Shown: positions 13,246 to 24,289, counted from the first letter of the stretch. The stretch is 64,000 nucleotides of DNA from Floccularia luteovirens (GCA_009739215.1 VSJF01000006.1:1178001-1242000), one strand, 5' to 3'. Numbers and translations are program-made. Notes: generated by a model from the letters alone, not told the origin.

Positions 13246-13570
13246 CAACATAATAATTTTTTTTCTGTTCAATATTACATAATCATGAGTTTTGCAAAAT
13301 GTTTACGCACCAACTCTCAGGTGTTTACGACTCACTGCGGATTCACCTGATTTCATTCCCCAACTGCCCCAAATCTTCAGGCGTCAGGCTTCTGAAGTGT
13401 CGCCATTGCTTTGCTTCCCGTTTCTCTCCTGCAAAAGGAGTGAGCTGGGTTTGGTGTTTTGGAAGCACGTAACTCGGTAAAACAGCGAATGGTTATTGTG
13501 AGACAGACAGACTAGATTATATAGCATTTGCTTTCGTATCAGGAACTAGGATTCTGAAAGTTCAAATCAA
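13246..13570. other. BFR2-SNX41 intergenic spacer
   Basis: 325 bp between same-strand genes. An A/T run follows the BFR2 stop. No gene, RNA or repeat recognised. Confidence 0.4.
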
Positions 13571-15709
13571 ATGGATACATTTGAGGACGAAAATCCATTT
13601 GAACAGGAGGGTGAACATATTGCTTCAGAGACGTCTTCTACATCTCAAGTTGTGTTATATGAACCACCTTCCCCGCCATCCCATCCTTCGCGACAACTTT
13701 CTCCGAGTTCACCCACAGCAGCCCCCAGTCATTTTCCTTCTTTCGGCTCTAATAGGCACTCTCAAACGAACTTCAAGACAGACTACTGTTGCGCGCGCGA
13801 CAGAATCTTGCATGCTGGTGACGACATCGAGATTCTTGTCTGTATCATTTTCATCCATTTTTGTTTTCGTGTTTGTTAAATTCTATTCTCAGATCACAGA
13901 CGCTCAGAAGACAACAGTGAACTCAAGTTCTCCATATATCGCGTATGTGATCAAAACGGGGGTGGGTCTATAGATTGTTCCGAATGAATTACTAAAGTAA
14001 TCACACTTACACTTCATAGAACACTGAAGCACGGCACCGATATTCCGAGTTCGAATCCTTGCGAGAATGCCTCGTCAAACTATATCCGACACTCATTGTT
14101 CCGCCCATTCCGTCAAAGCAGACTATTGGTGATTATGCTGTGAAACAAGCGAAAGCCAAGGAAGATGCTACCATGATTGCTCGGAGGAAGCGCATGCTCC
14201 AAACATTCCTCAATCGACTGGCTCGGCATCCGATTCTGTCGAATGAGCATGTATTCCACAGATTCTTGGACGGTGAGGTATCTTGGGTACGTGAATGTAC
14301 TATTGTGATTTATGAGAATGTCGACTGAGCTTTAATTAGACAGAAGTGCTGAACTCTGCTCCTATAACCCTGCTTCCTAAAAACATCCTAAAGGCTCCTT
14401 CACATAGTCCCACGGACCAGAACGCTTCTCCTGCATATGCCGCACTTCCAAATCCTTCAGCTGCACATCCTTTAAGAAATCCCGATCAACGTTTCCTTGA
14501 CTCAGAGGCCTTCACACACAAATTTGCAAACCATGTCAGTGGTCCGATGGAGAAGGTAACGCGTCGCGTGGTTAAGCGGTGGTCAGGTTTGTATATAACT
14601 TTCGAATTCATTTGGTAAAGGTACTGAGTAAATATGATGCAGATTATGCTCAGGATCATGCTGATTTAGGTGCTGCTTTGAACGGCTTCAGCCTTAATGA
14701 GGCCGAGACATTGTCTGGCGCTATTGAAAAGACAGGGCAGGCGGTGGACGCGACATACATATCAACCACCAAACTGGTCCGATCCCCTTTATTTCGTTTA
14801 AATATGCGGTGCTTACTTAACAATTAGCTTCAAGAATTGGATCAAAATTGGGTTGAACCATTACATGAATACGCCCAATTCGCATCAATAATTAAAAAAT
14901 TACTCGCATATCGTCATCAGAAACATGTTCAATATGAGATGACACATGACTCGCTCGATCACAAGCGTGAACAGCTCGAAGAATTGGAAAAGAGCGAAAA
15001 AGAGGCTAGGCGGTTAGAAGAAGCACTTAAACGGGGTAGGATGACAAATAACGTTTCCGAAGCGGCCCCAGCAGCAGAAGAAGGGGAGTTTGACGCTGAA
15101 GGAACAGGGGAACCTTCCAGCAATCCTAACTTTCCACCACATCCTGGACCTAACCCGGCGAAACGGCGAACAAGGGCTCCAGGAATGGGTTTATTAAATG
15201 CTTTAAGTTATACGTTACATGGTATAATGGATGTGGATCCGGAGACTGCCCGACGTAACGGTATCACGAAAACGCGTGAATCCATATCACAAGTCAGTGA
15301 CAGTTATTGATAAATTGTACTCGCCACTGATGTTACCGTATTGTAGTTGGAAGATGCACTCCATCTGGCAGCCCAAGATCTTAAGTATTCTAGTTCTACA
15401 ATTCAAGCGGACCTCGATCGGTTCCAGCGACAAAAGGTTGCAGACCTTCGAGAAATGACCATCAGTATGGCGAAAAGCCATCGTGACTGGTGCAAGAAGG
15501 TAAAAAGATGATTATTAGAAAATCCCAATATTGACAACATTGTTTTTACGTTTTGACAGAACCTTGAAGCCTGGGAGGAAGCGAAGAAAGAAATTGACAA
15601 GATACCCGATCATCCTAACAGTACACTGCCACCACCAGTACCGAAACCCAATGCGCCAGGTCCCTCCAGTTCTCGTAGAGATTCTTCGGCGACCGTGAAC
15701 GGACGCTAA
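13571..15709 (+). CDS. SNX41: Sorting nexin, PX-BAR type (SNX41/ATG20 family)
   Basis: Eight exons (13571-13837, 13893-13961, 14020-14286, 14340-14586, 14643-14776, 14828-15292, 15347-15499, 15560-15709) sum to 1,752 nt, 583 aa. The N-terminus is Pro/Ser-rich. A PX domain (about residues 80-240) shows RHRYSEFESLRECLVK and the proline loop PPIPSK, with a basic RRKRMLQTFLNRL helix, so it should bind PI3P. The second half is a helical BAR-like region with a coiled coil around EQLEELEKSEKEARRLEEAL. Yeast relatives Snx41/Snx42(Atg20) work with Snx4 in endosome-to-Golgi recycling and selective autophagy. The Gly-Leu segment GMGLLNALSYTLHGIMDVD supports SNX41-like over retromer Vps5. The SNX41 versus ATG20 choice is inference. 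Confidence 0.85.
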
Positions 15710-16200
15710 TGTTTTACATAATGTTCTTTCTGGCTTCGTGTTATTATTTTTTTTCCTGCAAACTACCTTTTTTCTCAGTTCTAAACGGACCTTGGATTAA
15801 GAGCATCCACCTAATCTGTATAATCAATGCATTCATTTACTTTCTTCTCATTTCGCTTACCATGTCAAATTCTTTGGTCCTTGAGAATTATACACATCCT
15901 TCACATTGACCGCGGTATTTACTGGGAACCTAAATCAAGGCTGTGATCTGATGATCTTTCAGCTAAAATAAATCCATTGAATATTATGTATGACTCAGAT
16001 GAGAAAGACTATTTTTGATCTAATCGGGGAAGTTGAAAGGCTCATTGAACCACCCCAAGAACTCATGGGAAGAGTGATCTATATAATTTGGTATCAATGG
16101 AATGACACCCTCATTGTAACAAAGTCATGATGCCTGCACTTGTGAAAAGATTTCTTTTCTTGATCATTACTTGATCAAGTCCGACAAAGCGCCCATCGTC
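15710..16200. other. SNX41 3' region and upstream of kinase gene
   Basis: 491 bp with pyrimidine-rich tracts just after SNX41. A frame open from 16120 leads into the 16201 ATG but has no earlier ATG in frame. No separate gene recognised. Confidence 0.4.
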
Positions 16201-17391
16201 ATGAACAATGAGACAATGAACCTGAAAACATCCAGTAAGGATGCAAGCCAGGGTGGAACCACATCAGAGAACCACAAGTTCGACCTGCCACAGAAGGTCG
16301 TATTAATTCTATGTGGTCTTGTAGCTTCCGGAAAGGCAGGTCTCTTATGATTCAGGAAAAAGTATCCTTTTTGAAGCTCCGGACCAAACCCTTTGTCAGT
16401 CAACTTTCGCAGAGGCTTTACAACATCATTTTCCACAGTTTCGTAGATGCAATCAAGATGAACTTGGAGACAGATGTCAAGTGGAGCGTCTAGCCCGGGA
16501 ATCTCTAGATCAAGGCTTCTCTGTATGCATTGACCGTACGAACTTTAATCAATCGTGAGTCTTCAATTGAAAGACCCTACAATTGGATCCTGCAAGACTA
16601 ATGAGAGTGTTCACATTAGCCAAAGATCATTTTGGATCCAGATTGCTCGCGAGTTCCCCGGAACTCTGATCTGGGTTATTGTCTTTGATACACCATACGA
16701 GGTCCGCCTATTATCTGGATGTGATGGTGTACATTGTCCTAACCCTCTCACTCACTCACTAAGACATGTAAGACACGGTTACATCAAAGTTTGTTCTTTT
16801 AACATGCCCTATCTTCAAACTCATTGTGCTAATCACGATCCGATGCCGACTTTAGGAACTTCACACCCTACCATAAAAAATCCTGTTCAAGGGTTGTCCA
16901 TCCTGCAGCGGTTCGCAGCAAATTATCAGCCGCCCCAGCCACATGAAGGATATGACCGGATTATACATTTGGAGCCTACACATTACACATCACCCAACTA
17001 TACCTCCTCCGATATTTTCGCAATTCTATCCTGGGTCCGGGACTCACCCCCAGTGGTTAGCAACACAAGCCCTGCCTTTAGATCACGAAGGGGTAGAACA
17101 ATACCACCATTTCGCGGTGACTTTCACGGGACATACAGGACCCAATATAGGGGTGACTCTAAAATGAGACCTTACGGGAATAGAGGACGCGGTATTAATA
17201 TCTCAAGTGGGTCGTCGCAGCAAAGCAGGTTCCGCGGACGGCTAGAGAACCCACGAGGTGAACATATACACAATGAAATAGGCCAAGGTGAAACCAGTGC
17301 GTGCAGGCGGGAAGAAGCCAACGTAAGTACATCGTCGGAGATTGCACCAGGAGGAAATAGTACCTGCAACAACCCATTTACAGCTGAATGA
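16201..17391 (+). CDS. P-loop polynucleotide-kinase-like protein with RG-rich tail
   Basis: Five exons (16201-16335, 16400-16554, 16620-16701, 16764-16788, 16856-17391) sum to 933 nt, 310 aa. A Walker A motif (VVLILCGLVASGKST, around residue 40) is followed by CNQDELGDR, SVCIDRTNFNQSQR, the strand LIWVIVFDTPYE, then CKTRLHQRTSHPTI and EGYDRIIHL. This is the order of the kinase half of PNKP and related T4-Pnk-like enzymes that phosphorylate nucleic-acid or nucleotide 5' ends. No HAD phosphatase half is present. The last 100 residues hold RSRRGR, RGRG and RFRGR repeats that look RNA-binding. Intron 1 begins GC rather than GT and splits the Walker A codons between GK and ST. The substrate is not deducible. 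Confidence 0.78.
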
Positions 17392-17643
17392 ATTTGACAT
17401 TTGTTATGAACTGGCATGTCTGGAACCAATGTATCATATCGTTGCGTATGTACACGATGACCGATTCTCGGAAGATGTGTGAAATAATGTTGTCCCTGAT
17501 ACATTTAGGTTTTCTGATCAGAGTCTGAATTTATCTCGACATGTAGACAATAAGATACTCTTCCCACTCTGTACGGAGTTGGAATGCATCTCCAAAAAAT
17601 AACCCTAAGGATAAGGGAAACAGAAATAAACCCTAGGGTCTTG

Positions 17644-18760
17644 TCAATTTTCTGATTTTTCCGAATCTTGAGCTTGCTGCATTTTCTTCCCTAATATTTT
17701 TGCACCGACCTAAGGGAACAAGACATCGACGGAAGACTCAACATCATGTATACAAATAACACCTACGTTGCGTATGTGTACACTAGCGCGTTCGACGCCA
17801 AATTCCTTGCTGCGTTTATACTTTTCTAGGGCTTCTTCCAATCTACCAGCTGGTAACCATGTTATAATTATAGTCACAATAAGTGAGAAGCTGGAGACGA
17901 ACTAGCTTCTAATACAGTAGCATGGTTGAAAGCAATCTCAGGGTCTTGCGGAGCCAGCGAGGACGCGATTCTATCACGGAGAGGTTAGTTGATGTGAAAG
18001 GACATATATGCTGAATTTACTCCAAGTGATGTAGAGCAAGATCCGGTCGCGACACTTGATGAACATTGAGCAACAAATACTTCATTCTTGACATCGAAGT
18101 TTAGCATCATACCTGGCGAAATGACATATGCGCTTGCAAGATCTGGTTTGCAGATGGTATAAATGATACTTCTCGATAGAGGAACGATTACATACTTGTG
18201 TGAGCATCGGGGCTTGAAGGTTGAAGGATGATGGAATCTTTCCAAGCTTTGATAGCTTCATCATACTCTTCTGCAAGTCATATCAGGTCACATATCTGGC
18301 TGAGTGAAACATGTCAACCAACTGAGGTGATAATGCGTCACTCCGAGATTGAATAGAGCGCTTGCATTGGGCTTGATATCCACACTTCGTTTGTAGAGAG
18401 TTTGTGCAGCTTGAACATCACCCTCTTCCAATTTTATAGTTCCTTGCTCAAGGCAATGTAACGCCTCGACTTCTGCTGGGTCTGACGCGGTGGAATGAGG
18501 AGTCACGGACGAGGCCCAACCTATAGATATGCTTGAGAAGCGAGTTGAAACTGGACAGGTGGAGACATACGCCGCCTGGGTGCAAAAGCATCCAAAGTCC
18601 TGGAAACATTTGTGGACCTATTTCGGACAGGTAGGAAAAAATGACCAGAACTCCGATGATGTTGGTGTTTTGTCAGAACGGTCGCATTAATATGTGATTG
18701 ATTTTGATTGAGAAATCCGGAAATTCTACGTGTCGACCGTGTGCAGACGGAGAGGGCCAT
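17644..18760 (-). CDS. Mitochondrial TPR-repeat protein
   Basis: Assembled from ATG 18760 to TGA 17644-17646 over about seven exons (first two 18760-18571 and from 18520). The first 60 residues lack acids and are rich in Arg, Ser and His (MALSVCTRSTRRISGFL...), a likely mitochondrial presequence. Three or more TPR units follow: EALHCLEQGTIKLEEGDVQA with LYKRSVDIKPNASALFNLG, then EYDEAIKAWKDSIILQPSSP, then RPDLALHHLEIASSLAPQDP, then GRLEEALEKYKRSKEFGVE. The tail ends AKILGKKMQQAQDSEKSEN. TPRs mediate protein contacts; no enzymatic motif is visible and the partner is unknown. It is transcribed divergently from TIM23 across 144 bp, which fits a mitochondrial role. Confidence 0.75.
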
Positions 18761-18904
18761 CCTAATTGTTTTCTGTGTGAGCAATCAGTCAAAACAAGCC
18801 TATAGACGGTCACGTGTTGGTATCCCAGGTTCGCGGATTTCAAAAAATTTTAATTTCTCCATCAACGTCACGGCATAAGCTACTCCTCGCCATCGTTTGC
18901 TGCA
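18761..18904. promoter_or_regulatory. Bidirectional promoter, TPR gene / TIM23
   Basis: Only 144 bp separate two divergent ATGs, so both 5' leaders and promoters lie here. It contains a CACGTG palindrome at 18811-18816. Co-regulation of the two mitochondrial genes is inference. Confidence 0.45.
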
Positions 18905-19839
18905 ATGGCCACCAATAATTCAGCAACCTCTAACTCATCATCGTCCCAGAGTCCAGAGGATTATCTCCGTTCAGCAAGCTTTACGCGTTCTTCTACAACC
19001 TCTGCATCACCTGAAAATGCCGTCACCGCATCAGACTTGCTGTTGGCTGCATATGACCCAGCAAAACTACATCCGTTGGCTGAACTGGGGGACAAATTGG
19101 ACTATCTGCTTCTCGAAGATGACAAGACGAACGAACTCCCTGGCGCCGATACGGCAATTCCCTCCAGGGGGTGGAGCGATGATCTATGTTACGGGACGGG
19201 TACCATGTATCTGACTGGTAAGCAGGGATCTCTTTCAAATTACTTTTTTCGACTTTCAAGGTGTTCGCTTCGGGCCTCGTTTACTCCCTGAACCTCTCTC
19301 ACCTTATCTCAACATCTCGCGCGACCCATCTTTAGTCCTCTTATTGTTCTATTTTGTCACATGTTCACTCCATTTCTTCTAGGTTTGGCCCTTGGCGGTG
19401 CATGGGGCGTGCGCGAAGGCGCTCGAAGACCACTTGCCGTATCAAACTCACGATTGCGGATCAATAGCATCTTGAACTCTGTCACACGGAGAGGGACCTT
19501 CATTGGTAACTCAGCTGGAGTTTTGGGTCCGTCGCGTCATATAGCCGATTTCTGTAGCTTGAATTAGCTGACAAGCCTCTTTAAAGCCCTCGTATATAAT
19601 GGGGTTAATTCCTCCATCGATTCTGTGCGAGGAAAACATGACACAGTCGGAAGCATAGCAGCCGGGGCTGTGACAGGCGCATTATACAAGTCTACGGGTA
19701 TGTTTCTACGTTTTTGGATAGTTTTCCCTGGATTCATCTCATAGTGTTACTGACAGCTGGGGTTAAGCCAGCTATTGCTGCTGCGACTGTAATTGCAGGT
19801 ATGGCAGGTATATGGAGCTATGTGAAAAAGAGTGTTTGA
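18905..19839 (+). CDS. TIM23: Mitochondrial import inner membrane translocase Tim23
   Basis: Four exons (18905-19217, 19383-19526, 19587-19697, 19757-19839) sum to 651 nt, 216 aa, close to yeast Tim23. The Ser-rich intermembrane-space half ends LHPLAELGDKLDYLLLEDD and PSRGWSDDLCYGTGTMYLTG; the membrane half has LGGAWGVREG, the signature RRGTFIGNSAGVLALVYNG, RGKHDTVGSIAAGAVTGALY, and ends WSYVKKSV. The GxxxG-rich segments form the four helices of the presequence channel in the inner membrane. Intron 1 is unusually long (165 nt). Downstream an orphan exon-like stretch (19902-20062) could be joined by an alternative splice. Confidence 0.95.
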
Positions 19840-20493
19840 TTTTTGCATGTACTTACAACCTTAATTCCTCCACTTACTATTTTTGATATGTGTCCCACCA
19901 GCAAGTAGTAAGCAGTGGATTAAACAGTCATATAACGAGCGACTCATGAAGGTTGATCCATGGCCGGACAACTTTTGGAGAATACGCAAACCAGATGTTT
20001 GGCGGAAAGATGGACCCCTGATATGGGCTACTGATCTGACATACTTCCAGAACTTTAGATGATCTATGTCGCCTCGTTTCTTGTACACCCGTTTGAGTAC
20101 GGCTACTACCCTTAGCGCAAATGCTATAAATGTTTGCCCGTCAGAGGTTCGCCGGTCGTCACGTTGAACCCAGTTCGATTATCTGGATACTCCCTTAAGG
20201 TGTTGACGAACACCTTGATGACACAGACTACCTTCCAGTCCTGTTGCCCAGAGGACAACTCAACCTCATCTTCTAGGTCGGTATGCACGTATGTTTCTAG
20301 ACGTCAACGTCTTCTCCCTAAATTCTTTCTGTCGACGAACAAATCACATCGCCTGTGGGCACGTCGATTCTGTCGCCAGTCAAAAGTCGGTGATCATACA
20401 TCTCACATGATGTTGGTAGCTCACGAGCAACTCGTTATCTATAACAGCTTTCCTTCCCCCTGGCACCCATCAAAGTATTTAAACATAGTTATC
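19840..20493. other. Intergenic region TIM23 to velvet gene
   Basis: 654 bp. The first part contains an orphan exon-like open stretch listed separately. The rest (20063-20493) is open in one frame by chance, with no recognisable protein, and probably holds the velvet gene promoter or leader. Confidence 0.4.
19902..20062 (+). other. Orphan exon-like open stretch after TIM23
   Basis: A pyrimidine-bearing acceptor (...CCCACCAG) at 19900-19901 opens 161 nt ending in TGA at 20060-20062. Read in the phase left by a GT donor in TIM23's last exon (after 19798, or the GT a few bases later) it codes about 53 residues rich in Trp, Lys and Asp, including QSYNERLMKVDPWPDNFW and RIRKPDVWRKDGPLIWATD. The composition looks protein-like, but no family is recognised. 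It could be an alternative last exon of TIM23, the last exon of a small gene, or chance. Confidence 0.35.
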
Positions 20494-21610
20494 ATGTGCC
20501 ATCCTCAACTCCGGTGCCTTTTTCAATTCGACGCCTCCATAAAGTTACCTATACTGAAACAATACATGTTAAATATTCTTTGTATGACTTCCTCGACTTG
20601 TGCATTTGCCCCAGCATTACAGAGGCTAGCAGTGGCCACTCTTCACCACAATCTTCCTTCAGCTCTATCATTTTCTCCCCGAGTATTTCCAGCTCGAGTC
20701 GAAGTCCGACGTCCAGTCACGGCTCCTTTACGGATTTCTCAACACATTCCGTAGGGCCCTCTCGACGACAGCCCCGAATCCAAGTCTCCTCACTGCTGGC
20801 TGATCCCCATACAAGGTTGCTCATTGTCTCAATTTTTTCTATAGTTATTAAATTAAACCCAAGAGACAGGTCCTACCACTTAGAAGTGATTCAGCATCCT
20901 CTACGAACGGCGGAATTTGGGATGGCAAACCTATCTCGCCTTCCATTGACTCCACCAGTGATTGCGCAGCTTACAGTCAGAGACCCCTCTGGTAACTCCG
21001 TGATACCGTATGTGTTTCAAATACGTCCACGGCAGCTATTGATACTGAAGCCCTATCCGATTGGTTCACAGCGAATCGGAGCTGCCATTTCTTATAGCCC
21101 ATTTGTCACTATATACTGATGATGGGCTGACACCTTTAGACATGGGTTCAGCGACCAATAGAGGCCAATCGGCACCGATTTTATATGGAAATCTAGTGTC
21201 CTCCGTGGATCAGTTGGAAGACCTTCAAGGCAATATGGGGCTGTTTTTCTTGTTTCCTGATGTCAGCATCCGTTGGCGGGGCCGCTATCAGTTAGGTATT
21301 ACGCTTTCAAGAATATCTCAGTGAGGTTTCCCTGCTTTTGATAACGATCGATGATTTTAAATAGCACACCTCTATAGTAGTGATTCTTCTGTGAGTCTGG
21401 CTAGTCATGGTACAGTTCTTGCTGCAGCCCGCACACGGCCGTTCGATGTTCTCGCTCTTGATCAATACTCCGCAGCACGTAGGTTTCTTTCTTTGTATAA
21501 AAGCTAAATATGGTCTAACTTCTATATGGAAAGCGCCAACGCGCTTAACACAGTGTTTCCTTCGTCAAGGTGCAAGGATGTTTACATTCATGTCTTATCC
21601 GAACACATGA
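20494..21610 (+). CDS. Velvet-domain transcription regulator
   Basis: Proposed exons 20494-20513, 20615-21007, 21072-21320, 21378-21478 and 21534-21610 sum to 840 nt, 279 aa. The velvet fold is clear: DRSYHLEVIQHPLRTAEFG, LTPPVIAQLTVRDPSG, LPFLIAHLSLYTDDG, GNLVSSVDQLEDLQGNMGLF, FPDVSIRWRGRYQLGITL, ending RTRPFDVLALDQYSAAPPT and the FLRQGARM block. Velvet proteins are fungal NF-kB-like DNA-binding regulators of development, sporulation and secondary metabolism. The VPxxD/SLxDD-like features and the DVSIRWRGRYQL strand favour a VosA/VelB-like rather than VeA protein, but the subclass is not settled. The first exon and start are weak: they were chosen because this splice alone joins an ATG to the Ser-rich N-terminus in frame. 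Confidence 0.85.
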
Positions 21611-22793
21611 CTGCCTTACGTATATTTATGCTCATCTAAGACATTTTCACCATTTTCTGGGTGTTCATTCCCCGAGAACGAATATTACAATTTCACATTC
21701 TTGTAAGATAGTAAATCTCTCACCTTTTCTAGCTAGTTAGATCACCACAGTTATTTTAAGTTGTTACACGCCTTTATCATGATGACTGTCAACGGACAGA
21801 AAACTAGTTAAGTTTGTAAACCTTTTGTAGGTTTACGTTACCTTGCCTGAATAAGCTAAAAGGGTTCTCACAGGAGTTCGCACCAACTCCTGAGGCTGTG
21901 ACGCAACTCTGAATTTATTTACTTTCACAGCCAGAGTCTTGAAGCTGTCGCACAGTACAGGTTAAATGTTGTGTATATTTAATTATAATATAATTGGAAC
22001 GTTTTTCACGTTGAGTGACGCACTTCCGTTCTTCTGCGGAAGGTCCTTTTACGGCTCTCCTACGTGAATTTTCTATACGTCTTCTCGGGCTCCTAGGTAC
22101 TACTCATGAGCCTGCTAGTTGTGCTCTGGAATAGATATCACACTTACATATAAGATCTAGCTCTTTTTAGCCATTTGGCGGTCCCATTTGTTGCAAAAAA
22201 TAAATGTTGACTAGAATGCAAGGTACGCCTTTGCACCGCCGGCTACTGTCAATCTTTTCCAAACATGGATTGAGAATAGTTTGGCGCAGAGAAACGTCCC
22301 TAGATTTCACAATGGTATTTCCGGCTCAACGGCCCACCAAGCTGCGTGGGTTTCGCTTAAATTCAAAAGCAACGTTGTAACCACGATTTCTGGGCTGTAC
22401 CGTGCATGTGTTAAGATTTGTCTAAGACTGGTAAGCAACTCCTCTCTGCCATGTGTTGTTAGCCTTCGGCTCAGCTGGGATCCAAGGTAAAACTAATTCA
22501 TACTGACCAAGTCATGGATCCTCATTCAGATGGTGCAAAGCCTAAGTGTAGGGCATTTTCTATTGGTGTAAGGGCATTTAGATTCTGAATCGTCGTGAGT
22601 GTGGAGACTTTGCAAGGTTTATATATAATTAATTAATTAATTGATGGGTTAGCTTATCAACGTGACTTTGATAGTTAATAATAAGTGTAAACAGAAGACT
22701 GACGGGTCATCATTGCGCCTCTTCTTAACAACATCTGCTAAATACATACATTCTCGCAATTGGTGGCTTTGATACTCTGACGACTTGCTGGAA
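21611..22793. other. Intergenic region with hairpin-rich block
   Basis: 1.18 kb with no supported ORF. About 21870-22045 contains several perfect stems: AGGAGTT 21872-21878 with 21885-21891 (6-nt loop); GGCTGTGA 21894-21901 with 21925-21932; CTTCCG 22023-22028 with 22037-22042. These stems follow each other closely and could be a structured RNA or the velvet 3' UTR. A TTAA repeat lies near 22625-22640. Confidence 0.4.
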
Positions 22794-23296
22794 ATGAGCG
22801 CCAACGACTACTACGGAAAACCCCAGCAGAATTATGCTCCCCCCCAAGGATACTATCCTCCTCAAGGTAATTGGATTTTCAGATAGCTGCGCTTCCGTAC
22901 TCTTCGTTTTATACGGTGCACTAATTTGTTATTATCAGGTCCACCTCCCGGGCAGGGTGGTTATTATCCACAGGTGAATACTTCCTTCGAGACTAAGCAA
23001 AAAACATCACTAATACAAATGGCCGTCATGTAGGAACCTCAGCAAGCATACCAGGGGGGATATAACCAGCAGTATCAAGGTCCCCCTCAGGGGTATCCTC
23101 AGCAGGGATACCAGCCACAACCACAACCACAACCAGTCTACGTGTAAGCTGAATCTACTGGATTATTTATTCTGGTCTCAACTCTTCGTACAGTCAACAG
23201 CAACCTGCCCAAGGTAGAGGATCATCGACGGGATGTACAGCCTGCCTAGCCGCCATTTGTCTCTGCTGCTGCGCTGAGGGTTTGCCACTCCGCTAG
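22794..23296 (+). CDS. CYSTM-type Cys-rich membrane-associated peptide
   Basis: Four exons (22794-22866, 22939-22973, 23034-23143, 23194-23296) sum to 321 nt, 106 aa. The N-terminal three quarters is a Gln/Pro/Tyr/Gly-rich tail with QGYxPQ repeats (GGYNQQYQGPPQGYPQQGYQ). The C-terminus is a single Cys-rich hydrophobic module GCTACLAAICLCCCAEG, the hallmark of the CYSTM family of small stress-tolerance proteins of fungi and plants, thought to attach to membranes by the Cys-rich segment. The stop is TAG at 23294-23296. All splice sites are GT/AG. The specific function here is unknown. Confidence 0.85.
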
Positions 23297-24289
23297 GATT
23301 CTTTCAACCGCTAACCTTATCAACTTTTACAGAAATCTGTGACTGCTTATTCTAAGCACGTTTCGGAGCGACGCGGGCCGTTCGTGGGTCTCGATGCTAA
23401 CGATATTGGATATGTATCTCCTACACCTCATGTTCTGTCACCCTCTGGACCAGTCCTTTTATACTTCTTATCCACTATACACCTTGAACAGTTTGGCACT
23501 TACTTATTGTCATTTATCCGTGTCCCAAAATAATTAGTATTGCAATGCCATTACAAGTAATGTCGGGTAGGTTACAAAGGTCTGTCGTCCGGCTAGACTG
23601 AATCAGTCATTTGTACCCTCGAAACGATGCCTTAATTGGAAGCGCATATGTGAATAACCTGTCTCTCGTTCTCGCGACGATCAAGCGATGTGGACTGCTC
23701 GGGTTTCCAGATGTTTGCTATGAGAATATAATTTACTGCGAAAATCCAGGACGTGTTGCGATCAGCTTCTTTGATAACGGCCTGGATAAACTCATTACCC
23801 AGCCGTAAGACTATGCTTAAAACACTTGGGTTCTTGTTGATTGTCAGTAGCACAGTTATTGGTGAGATCCTCCAAGCACCTTGGCGACTGGGTTATCAAA
23901 CATGTAAGTTACGCGGAAGATACTGCGGTTATTATCACTTATACTTCTTTTGCATGGTGGAACCTCTGAGAGATATCTTATTATCAAGAAGACGGACCTT
24001 GCTCATTGATCAGATCTGAAGGAGCCATCATGATCTTGGGCCTTGGGTTGAGTAATACATAGTCCGTAACATAGAAGCATTTTCGCTGTCCATAAATGAG
24101 TTGGTCAGTTTCTCGCTGGAGCATCACATACTGTACACTAAATGTATTCCAAACGACATGTACTACGTTAAATAATATAATGAATGCTCTTACGGGACGA
24201 CACCCCCACTGCATATTCCCCTGCTGGGTATTCCGACTCCATCGTATTCTGCAGGACAGATGGATGGACGAAAATGTCGGGAATGGAGG
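23297..24289. other. Intergenic region
   Basis: About 1 kb between the CYSTM gene and the converging coiled-coil gene. Open stretches on both strands (for example 23611-23808) lack recognisable sequence or splice support. Nothing confirmed. Confidence 0.4.

Noticed and set aside
14050..14070. GTTCGAATCC resembling a tRNA B box
   Set aside because: It is within a SNX41 coding exon and no A box or cloverleaf surrounds it.
17577..17640. CCCTAA-like repeats suggesting telomeric sequence
   Set aside because: Only isolated short copies in opposite contexts between two convergent genes; no array.
19261..19334. Extra exon inside the long first intron of TIM23 (open, with acceptor and donor)
   Set aside because: Its length would put the next exon out of frame, and the 216-aa product without it already has normal Tim23 length.
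20134..20754. 206-codon open stretch on the plus strand
   Set aside because: It overlaps the velvet N-terminus in another frame, begins at a non-ATG codon and has no recognisable domain.
22621..22645. TTAA microsatellite
   Set aside because: Too short to be a meaningful repeat feature.
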